Source: Deltaproteobacteria bacterium (GTDB lineage Bacteria; Desulfobacterota; Desulfobacteria; Desulfobacterales; Desulfosarcinaceae). From it: a stretch of 64,000 nt of DNA. Of the stretch, positions 17,403 to 24,275 are shown one piece after another. Each line of letters opens with the position of its first letter. The first letter of the stretch is position 1. The DNA lies in the NCBI GenBank assembly GCA_021824175.1, contig JAKALP010000022.1, forward strand, positions 1 to 64,000, given 5' to 3'. Both the position numbers and the translations under genes were made by a program. A model generated the notes under the pieces. It saw nothing but the letters and a program-made list of their open reading frames with translations, was not told the DNA's origin and made no database searches.

Positions 17403-20400
17403 ATGACGCGATTATTGCGAAAACGTCGATTGCCCTTTTACATTTCTATTTCTTCGCTGGTACTGGGCATTGTAGTTTTGCTGACGGTTCTCTTTTTGTG
17501 GATCAGCAACAGAGAGAGTTCTATAGCCGCCCTGGAGACCGCCGACCACTTATTTACCGAAATCAACCAGAAAGTGGCCGAGCGCTACGCCAGCGCCCTG
17601 GAATCGGTAGCGGTGCAGTGCGGTTCGGCCGCTCTGATGCCCAGTATGGCGGATGTGCCCGAGGGTGATGAACTGAATCATCCAGCTTTGCGCTACATGC
17701 TGAAAACCATCATGCATTTTGAATATCTGTTTTCAGTCTACGCCGCCTACCCAGACGGCCAGTTTCTCCAGGTCATCGCCATGCGGGATAACCTCGGACT
17801 TTTGAAAATCTACAATGCCCCGGAGCAAACACGCTACGTTATCCGACTCATCCTGGCAGATTCCGCGGGCCAGAGAGTAGAACACTTGCGCTATCTCAAC
17901 GCCGCGGAAGAAGTACTCCAATCCAATGAAGTCCAAAACCCCGCCTTCGATCCCAAAGAAAGACCCTGGTATCGGGAAGCAATTGCTGCCGATCATGTGA
18001 TATTTACCGATCCTTATGTCTTCAGCTCTTCAAAACTGCCGGGCATCACCTGCGCCCGAAAACTGTTCCATGGGGACGGCGTCTTTGGCGCCGACATCAC
18101 TCTGGACCGCTTCACCCTTTCGTTGCAACGGCAACAAGTCTCCGCCAACGGCCAGTTGATATTATTCGATCCCAAAGGCCGCGTGCTTGCCCACCCCAAA
18201 ATTTCGACCCAAAAGACAACGACCACCCAAATCAACGGCCAGGAAGTACCCAGGATCGATTTCATCACGGCCGAAGATTCGCATGATCCAGTGACTCAAG
18301 CCATCGTCCGATTCTATACGGACCGGCCAAAGGATAGCGACCAGGACTCGACGATTACAGCCATCCAGGGCGTACCCTATTTCATTCGCTTGTTGCCCAT
18401 GAAGAAGGCGCTGCATTTTGATCAAGTCCTGGGAAGCGCCGCGCCGTTGTCCGACTTTACCGCGCACATTCGCCGCATGCAAAAACGAACCGAATTTCTC
18501 TCCTGCGTGGTCCTGGCGGTTTTACTCCCCATGGTTTTGTTATTTTCACATCGCATCTCCAGAGCATTAGAGCGCCTGGAACGAGAATCGGAAAAGGTCC
18601 GCCGCTTTGACTTTTCGGAATCAGAACCCTTTGATTCGGTCATCAAAGAGATCCACGCCAATATCCAGGCATTTTTGATCATGAAATCCACTATCCGAGC
18701 CCGCACCGATGCCTTGATCGCCACCCAGAAGAAATTGGAAATCCTGGTAGACAGCGGCATTGCGCTTTCGGCCGAAAAGGATATGGATCGGCTGCTGCAT
18801 ACCATCTTTGATGCCGCCCGTACCTTGGCCAACGCTGACGGCGGCACATTGTACATCCGCGACAGCGAGGATCGCTTGCGGTTTGAAATCATGCAGACCG
18901 CATCCCAGGAAATGGTCCGTGGGCATGAGTTGGCGGAGAAAGCAAACGAGGACCGGACCGCCGCGTCCATTCCCATATTCGATCCCGATACGGGGGCCGA
19001 AAATCATGCGCAGGTCGAAAGCCATGTGGCGTTGACGGGCGAGACCATCATTATCAGCCCGACGGAAGAAGACGGCCGCTTCCAATTATCATCGATATGC
19101 AAAATAGATAATGCCGGCCACGGCGGCTGTGGCGCCTTTCTGACAGTGGCCCTTAAGCCCCGTGAGGGAAACAATATCGGCGTTATGCAGGTATTCAATG
19201 CCCGCAGCGTTAAATCCGGAGAGCTCACCACCTTTGACCAAGAGGTGGTCGGCTTTGTGGAAGCACTGGCGGCCCAGGCGGCCGTGGCACTGCATAACAA
19301 ACGTTTATTAGATGAACAACGCCGGCTGTTCGATGCCTTTATCCAATTGATAGCGGGTGCCATTGACGCCAAATCGCCCTATACCGGCGGGCATTGCGCC
19401 CGTGTTCCAGAAGTAGCGGCTCTTCTGGCCAAGGCGGCCAGTGATGCCACGGATGGTCCCTTTGCCGAGTTTAAACTGGAGACCGAAGATCAATGGCGGG
19501 AGTTCAAGGTAGCCGCCTGGCTGCATGACTGCGGCAAAGTAACCACTCCCGAGTATGTGGTGGACAAAGCCACTAAATTGGAGACTATTTATAATCGCAT
19601 CCACGAAATAAGAATGCGTTTTGAAGTATTGTGGCGCGATGCTGAAATTGATTACTATCAAAAAAGAGCGACCGGAACGCGCGATGATCAAGTACTTCAA
19701 AATGAGCTGGAGATGATCAAAAAACAATTGCGCGAAGAGTTCGAATTCGTCGCGCGCTGCAATGAAGGCGGCGAGTTCATGGCCGATGACCAGATCGAAC
19801 GATTGCGGCGTATCGCTCTGCGAACCTGGCATCGGCACTTTGATGACCGCATCGGCCTCTCCCAGGAAGAAACCCAGCGGAAGTCCGGCGATCCTGCATC
19901 GCAGCTTCCCGTAACGGAGCATTTGCTATCGGATAAGCCCGAACACGTGATTCCGAGGACGAATCCAGACCCCTTCGAAGGCAATCCCTTTGGCTTTAAA
20001 ATGGAAGTCCCAAAAGATCTTTACAATCTCGGTGAGATTTATAATTTAAGCGTCCGCAGGGGAACCTTAACCACGGAAGAACGGTATAAGATCAATGAAC
20101 ATATTATCCAGACCATCATGATGCTCAAAAAGCTTCCCTTCCCCTCCTATCTACAGGAGGTGGCCGAGTTTGCGGGCGCCCACCATGAAACCATGAACGG
20201 TCGTGGATACCCGCGAGGTTTAAAAAAGCAAGAGATGTCCATCCCGGCCCGTATCATGGCCATTGCCGATATCTTCGAAGCATTGACCGCCGCTGACCGG
20301 CCCTACAAGCACCCCAAAACTCTGAGCGAATCATTGCGTATCATGAGCCGCATGCGCGATGATCAGCACATTGACGCTGATCTGTTCGACCTGTTTTTAA

Positions 20401-20492
20401 AAGCCGGCGTGCCCCTGGCATATGCACGCGACTTCATGGCTCCCAATCAGATAGACGAAGTAGATTCTGAAGAATTAAGGCGAAGATCTTAA
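17403..20492 (+). CDS. Membrane Cache-GAF-HD-GYP c-di-GMP phosphodiesterase
   Basis: A 1,029-residue sensor. A first membrane helix (about residues 14-36) and a second (about 363-383) flank a periplasmic Cache-like domain containing the usual DPKERPWYREA motif. A HAMP-like linker and helical segment lead to a GAF domain (about 460-630). The C-terminus is an HD-GYP domain: HD in WLHDCGK (about residue 706) and HHETMNGRGYPRGL (about 927), followed by RIMAIADIFEALTA. HD-GYP domains hydrolyse c-di-GMP. About 200 residues separate the HD and GYP parts, longer than usual, and include a predicted helical insert after WLHDCGK. The ribosome site is weak. Confidence 0.9.
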   Translation: MTRLLRKRRLPFYISISSLVLGIVVLLTVLFLWISNRESSIAALETADHLFTEINQKVAERYASALESVAVQCGSAALMPSMADVPEGDELNHPALRYMLKTIMHFEYLFSVYAAYPDGQFLQVIAMRDNLGLLKIYNAPEQTRYVIRLILADSAGQRVEHLRYLNAAEEVLQSNEVQNPAFDPKERPWYREAIAADHVIFTDPYVFSSSKLPGITCARKLFHGDGVFGADITLDRFTLSLQRQQVSANGQLILFDPKGRVLAHPKISTQKTTTTQINGQEVPRIDFITAEDSHDPVTQAIVRFYTDRPKDSDQDSTITAIQGVPYFIRLLPMKKALHFDQVLGSAAPLSDFTAHIRRMQKRTEFLSCVVLAVLLPMVLLFSHRISRALERLERESEKVRRFDFSESEPFDSVIKEIHANIQAFLIMKSTIRARTDALIATQKKLEILVDSGIALSAEKDMDRLLHTIFDAARTLANADGGTLYIRDSEDRLRFEIMQTASQEMVRGHELAEKANEDRTAASIPIFDPDTGAENHAQVESHVALTGETIIISPTEEDGRFQLSSICKIDNAGHGGCGAFLTVALKPREGNNIGVMQVFNARSVKSGELTTFDQEVVGFVEALAAQAAVALHNKRLLDEQRRLFDAFIQLIAGAIDAKSPYTGGHCARVPEVAALLAKAASDATDGPFAEFKLETEDQWREFKVAAWLHDCGKVTTPEYVVDKATKLETIYNRIHEIRMRFEVLWRDAEIDYYQKRATGTRDDQVLQNELEMIKKQLREEFEFVARCNEGGEFMADDQIERLRRIALRTWHRHFDDRIGLSQEETQRKSGDPASQLPVTEHLLSDKPEHVIPRTNPDPFEGNPFGFKMEVPKDLYNLGEIYNLSVRRGTLTTEERYKINEHIIQTIMMLKKLPFPSYLQEVAEFAGAHHETMNGRGYPRGLKKQEMSIPARIMAIADIFEALTAADRPYKHPKTLSESLRIMSRMRDDQHIDADLFDLFLKAGVPLAYARDFMAPNQIDEVDSEELRRRS

Positions 20493-20543
20493 CCAATTAC
20501 CCAAACCTTCGAACAGGAACTATTGACAAGAAAGAGTATCAAT

Positions 20544-21896
20544 ATGGATCAAACTCCTTTAGTAGCTATCTCACCCATTGACGGTCGCTATCACCGCGCT
20601 ACTGCTTCTTTGGCCGATTATTTTTCCGAAAGCGCCTTGATCAAATACCGCGTGCGCGTGGAAGTTGAATATTTTATCGCTTTATGCGAGCTGCCGCTGC
20701 CTCAGCTGGCAAAAGTGGACAAAGCACTTTTTACGGCACTTCGGGCCATATACCAGAATTTTTCCTTGAAAGATGCACAGGCTGTCAAGGACATCGAAAA
20801 AATTACTAACCACGATGTCAAAGCAGTGGAGTATTTTCTCAAAGAAAAATTCGATCATCTGGGATTGACTTCTTTTAAGGAGTTCATTCATTTCGGATTG
20901 ACATCTCAGGACATCAATAACACCGCCATGCCATTGGCTCTCAAGGAAGCTTGGCAGCAAGTAATGGCGCCCGCCTTGAAAGCGGTGATCGCGGACCTGA
21001 CCAGCCGGGCCCAGGAGTGGAAAAAGGTGCCTATGCTGGCCCGCACCCATGGCCAGCCGGCCTCGCCAACTCGCTTGGGCAAAGAGATCTATGTCTTCGT
21101 TGATCGCCTATCCAAACAATATGCCATGATCAAGAGCATTCCCCATTCCGCCAAATTTGGCGGTGCCACGGGCAACCTCAATGCGCACCTGGTGGCTTAT
21201 CCGGAAGTGGATTGGACTGCTTTCGCCACTCGATTGGTCAATGAAGTATTAGGCCTGGAGCGTTGCCGGGTCACCACCCAGATCGAGCCTTACGATTACT
21301 TGGCCGCCTGGTGCGACAATTTCAAGCGTCTCAACACCATCCTGATTGATCTATGCCGGGACATGTGGACGTATATCTCCATGGAGTACTTCAAGCAGGA
21401 AATCAAGAAGGATGAAATCGGTTCGTCAGCAATGCCCCATAAGGTCAACCCCATCGATTTCGAAAACGCCGAAGGCAACTTGGGGGTAGCAAATGCGCTC
21501 TTCGAGCATTTAGCGGCCAAGCTGCCCATTTCCCGATTGCAGCGCGATTTGACCGACTCTACCGTTACCCGCAACCTGGGCGTGCCTTTGGCCCATGCTT
21601 TGATTGCTTTTAAATCCATTCAAAAGGGATTAGGCAAGTTGCTGCTTAATGAAGCGGTGATCACAAAAGATCTGGAAGCCAACTGGGCGGTGGTAGCCGA
21701 AGCTATTCAAACTATTTTACGGCGCGAAGGCTATCCTCAACCCTATGAGGCTCTCAAAGCCCTCACGCGAACCCATGGCGCTATTGATGCGAAGGCCATA
21801 GGCCAGTTCATTGATGGGCTTGAGATTTCGACGGAAATCAAAGCAGAGCTGAAGCGGATCACGCCGCAGAATTATACGGGATTGATCGACTTTTAG
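20544..21896 (+). CDS. purB: Adenylosuccinate lyase
   Basis: A 450-residue cytoplasmic enzyme that cleaves SAICAR and adenylosuccinate to fumarate plus AICAR or AMP in purine synthesis. The fumarase/aspartase-superfamily signature SSAMPHKVNP is intact, as are HFGLTSQDINNTA and RTHGQPASPT. The N-terminus (MDQTPLVAISPIDGRY) lines up with the long, E. coli-type PurB, so I start at 20544 rather than the TTG at 20523. Length fits that subgroup. It is a stand-alone gene 51 bp after the HD-GYP gene. Confidence 0.95.
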   Translation: MDQTPLVAISPIDGRYHRATASLADYFSESALIKYRVRVEVEYFIALCELPLPQLAKVDKALFTALRAIYQNFSLKDAQAVKDIEKITNHDVKAVEYFLKEKFDHLGLTSFKEFIHFGLTSQDINNTAMPLALKEAWQQVMAPALKAVIADLTSRAQEWKKVPMLARTHGQPASPTRLGKEIYVFVDRLSKQYAMIKSIPHSAKFGGATGNLNAHLVAYPEVDWTAFATRLVNEVLGLERCRVTTQIEPYDYLAAWCDNFKRLNTILIDLCRDMWTYISMEYFKQEIKKDEIGSSAMPHKVNPIDFENAEGNLGVANALFEHLAAKLPISRLQRDLTDSTVTRNLGVPLAHALIAFKSIQKGLGKLLLNEAVITKDLEANWAVVAEAIQTILRREGYPQPYEALKALTRTHGAIDAKAIGQFIDGLEISTEIKAELKRITPQNYTGLIDF

Positions 21897-22047
21897 ACTC
21901 TAAGAATCAATGGCACTAAAATAGCGTTATCGTTATTCTTCGAATGGTGCGCAAATCTCACCCTACAGCATCTGCACGGATTGTAAGGTTCGCTCTGCGC
22001 ATCAAATCAGGGTAAATTAAGTATAAAGTACTAGGCGATCAGCCGGC

Positions 22048-22617
22048 TTATGCCGGTATGCGTTGGTAATACCCATTTCCTTGGCACGCCAGGCAAGTTT
22101 CGCCTTGGGAGGCCGCATAGGCCTCATGGCAGATACTGCAAACCTTTATAGCCCCTTTTTTTTCGCGCGCAGCAAATTGGATCACTTTTACTTCGGCATG
22201 GGAGAGAATATCCGTTCCCGCCGAAAAAATCGCTTTTACCAATACGTCCGTGGGAAGATCTTTTTTGGAAACCAGTCTCATGAACCAGTTATAGATGTCT
22301 GGAAAAGCCTTGGCTTTCTCAATATCCAGCCAAACCCGAATCCCTGAGTGGGAATGCCGGTCATGAAATGTGAGAGCAAACTTGTCCAGATCCAATATCT
22401 TCAACCAGCCATTACCTACCGTGCAGGGAGAAAATAGCTGAACAGCGTCCGGCAGGCAATGTTTGGTCTCCACAATGGCGTCAGCTTCCACACCCTTCCC
22501 CAGTCGCAGTTGAACCGAATCCACCATAAAGGCGCCGATCAACAATCCCGGCGCCACATATCCATGAAAAGCTTTGATATCACGAATCAGTTCTTCTGGT
22601 GTTCTTCCACAAATCAT
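22048..22617 (-). CDS. FmdE-like protein with C-terminal zinc ribbon
   Basis: A 189-residue protein of the formylmethanofuran dehydrogenase subunit E family. The N-terminal domain keeps the family pattern FHGYVAPGLLIG and a later SPCTVGNGWLK segment; the C-terminus has a zinc-ribbon (CSICHEAY...CLACQG). In most relatives the first motif reads HGHxCPG, with a Cys where this one has Ala, so a metal site may be missing or changed. In non-methanogens these proteins often sit near molybdenum or tungsten enzymes; the molybdoenzyme operon here begins about 300 bp away on the other strand. AGGAGG precedes the ATG. Confidence 0.8.
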   Translation of the reverse strand: MICGRTPEELIRDIKAFHGYVAPGLLIGAFMVDSVQLRLGKGVEADAIVETKHCLPDAVQLFSPCTVGNGWLKILDLDKFALTFHDRHSHSGIRVWLDIEKAKAFPDIYNWFMRLVSKKDLPTDVLVKAIFSAGTDILSHAEVKVIQFAAREKKGAIKVCSICHEAYAASQGETCLACQGNGYYQRIPA

Positions 22618-22830
22618 AAGCAGACCTCCTTGCAGGCGTGTATCTATTTTTGATGGCGCGCGTAGCTGTAAAGGATAGCGACGTCGTTTAGTCTATTTTA
22701 CACAAAATGAAAATATCAACTATTAATTGCCTATAGGGAAAACCCTCTGGCTCCATCAGGGGTTTCCCCAATGGCAATTAATATGACTTATCAGCGAGTT
22801 ATAAAAATTTTTAAAAAGCGAAAAAAGTGG

Positions 22831-22859
22831 TTGACAAGAAACGAAAGTGTAAATTATTT
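22831..22859 (+). promoter_or_regulatory. Candidate sigma-70-type promoter
   Basis: A perfect TTGACA (22831-22836) is followed after 17 bp by TTATTT, a weak -10 hexamer. It lies about 90 bp before the first start codon of the respiratory operon. The same TTGACA-N17-TTATTT arrangement occurs at 49144-49172. Assignment is by motif only. Confidence 0.4.
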
Positions 22860-22860
22860 T

Positions 22861-22887
22861 AAAGTTAAAAGTTCAACTTTTCACTTT
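22861..22887. promoter_or_regulatory. 13-bp inverted repeat, candidate operator
   Basis: Arms 22861-22873 and 22875-22887 (AAAGTTAAAAGTT and its near complement) pair at 12 of 13 positions about a single central base. It sits immediately after the promoter-like hexamers and 60 bp before the first gene, a position suited to a dimeric regulator. No regulator family is identified from the sequence. Confidence 0.45.
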
Positions 22888-22947
22888 TTGTTGGAGCTTG
22901 TTCTTAATCGTCCATCGCACCCATTGACCATGAGCCAGGGGGGCCAC

Positions 22948-23165
22948 ATGTTTCGCAAGATCTTGAGCTCGACACTCTACGCAGCGCTGATCACCGTAAT
23001 CTATTTCATTGAGCCAACATTGGGTACTACCTATTCAATCGGCGCACCATGTTCGCCGATGTCTACTTTTATGAATGGGTAGAGTATGCCATCGTCGCCG
23101 GCATCATGTTCTTCTGCACATTAGTGGTAGAATTGATTCGCAATGTTTTCACAAAGAAAAAGTAA
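22948..23165 (+). pseudogene. Frameshifted two-helix membrane protein
   Basis: Two frames together look like one protein of about 72 residues. From ATG 22948 (strong AGGGGGG upstream) reads MFRKILSSTLYAALITVIYF, a membrane helix, ending at a TAG near 23080. In another frame the sequence NIGYYLFNRR...MFADVYFYEWVEYAIVAGIMFF gives a second helix and ends FTKKK at 23165. The crossover lies near 23012-23030. Either a base was lost or gained (mutation or sequencing error), or 23049-23165 is a separate 38-residue gene. It is the first gene of the Rieske/molybdoenzyme operon, so it may be a small subunit of that complex. Confidence 0.6.
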
Positions 23166-23207
23166 GGTCTTCTAGATGCTCCAGATAGCAAGAGAAGGAT
23201 GGCACAT

Positions 23208-23786
23208 ATGGGCGCGGGCGAGGTCATGTCGCATGAGTTGCTGACCGGGAATACCAAAACAGAACCGCCGCAAAGTATATCGCGACGGGCTTTTTTGGAC
23301 AAAAGCATCTCGGTAATCGGTTGGGGCGTGGTTGCCACGAGTCTTGGCGCCGGCCTCTTTGAAAACATCCGTTTTCTTTATCCATCGGTCGTCTTCCATC
23401 CTCCCAGCAAATATATTATCGGGCCTATTCAGGAATTTAGCGTCGATGCCAACCCTGATGCCTACGGCGTGATATCCGTGGACACGCGCTTCAAGAAAGA
23501 GCACCGTTTTTTTGTAGTTCGCGAAAAAGCACGTATTTACGCACTTTATGCACGCTGTACGCACTTGGGTTGCACCATCAACTGGTTTGAAGATCTCAAA
23601 ATTTTTAAGTGCCCATGTCACGGCAGTGAATTTCATTCCAATGGACGTGAATTCGCCGGACCGGCGCCCAGGCCATTAGACCGGCACCATATCAGCCTCG
23701 ATAGTGAAAAACGCATCATCGTGGATACGGCGCTGGTGTATTCCCTGGAAGAATTTGAGAAGCAAAAGATGTACATTCGAGTCTAA
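23208..23786 (+). CDS. Rieske [2Fe-2S] protein
   Basis: A 192-residue electron carrier of a cytochrome bc-type quinol complex. A Tat-like segment SRRAFLDK is followed by a hydrophobic stretch (about 33-50), which probably stays as a membrane anchor. The Rieske ligands are complete: Cys117-Thr-His119 and Cys135...His138, with the disulfide pair Cys122 and Cys137 (CTHLGC and CPCHGSEFH). The start at 23208 has AGAAGG at good spacing; 23199 and 23226 are alternatives. It is separated by four bases from the ferredoxin gene and by the molybdoenzyme genes from its cytochrome b partners. Confidence 0.93.
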   Translation: MGAGEVMSHELLTGNTKTEPPQSISRRAFLDKSISVIGWGVVATSLGAGLFENIRFLYPSVVFHPPSKYIIGPIQEFSVDANPDAYGVISVDTRFKKEHRFFVVREKARIYALYARCTHLGCTINWFEDLKIFKCPCHGSEFHSNGREFAGPAPRPLDRHHISLDSEKRIIVDTALVYSLEEFEKQKMYIRV

Positions 23787-23790
23787 TACT

Positions 23791-24069
23791 ATGCATCTCG
23801 ATACCACGGCCAGAAAACCAAGAAAGAATCGCAAAATCGCCGTTATTGATCCCTGGTGCACGGGATGCGGAGGCGCGCCGGTTTGTATGGTTTACTGTAA
23901 GAGTAATGCCCTCAAACCAGTCAAAGATCCAAAGGCCTACCCGTTCATGATGATGACCGTGGACAGCGCCACTTGTATCGGCTGCGGGGCCTGTGTCGCC
24001 AATGGTCGCCAGGGGCTCATGATTAGCGGTTGCCCATGGAATGCGATCCATTTGGCGAGTGTAACATAG
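23791..24069 (+). CDS. Two-cluster [4Fe-4S] ferredoxin-like protein
   Basis: A 92-residue protein with two cysteine clusters. The first is CTGCGGAPVCMVYC, the second CIGCGACVANGR followed by GCPWNAI. The spacing between the cysteines is longer than in ordinary ferredoxins in both clusters. The start at 23791 is set by the stop of the Rieske gene at 23784-23786; upstream sequence in this frame is inside that gene. There is no signal peptide, so it should act on the cytoplasmic face unless exported with a partner. It probably feeds or drains the Rieske/b complex or donates to the molybdoenzyme. Confidence 0.8.
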   Translation: MHLDTTARKPRKNRKIAVIDPWCTGCGGAPVCMVYCKSNALKPVKDPKAYPFMMMTVDSATCIGCGACVANGRQGLMISGCPWNAIHLASVT

Positions 24070-24275
24070 CGGAGAGCAAAAATTCTATGTTCACGAATCG
24101 TTAGTTCTCCCACTGCTCGGACAATTTACTGAACCATCGTACCACCAAGCCCCAAGCACTGGGGAGTACTACCTCTTGTTTCCCAAATAAGGTATGCGGG
24201 TGCCAGAAGAAGCCCCCCTGCGAGATAGGTTGTTCTTATTGTCAATCACGATTAACTAGGAAAAGAGAGGAAAAC

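Larger units (their letters stand above)
22618..22947. other. Divergent regulatory region of the molybdoenzyme operon
   Basis: This 330-bp gap separates the FmdE-like gene from the respiratory operon. It is AT-rich from 22780 on and holds a promoter-like pair and an inverted repeat, listed separately. A short open frame across 22771-22950 is not convincing as a gene. Confidence 0.55.

Noticed and set aside
24070-24275. Possible molybdenum cofactor riboswitch before the molybdoenzyme gene
   Set aside because: There is only a weak 5-bp stem (24150-24164). I could not build the multi-stem Moco fold or its conserved sequence from this region.
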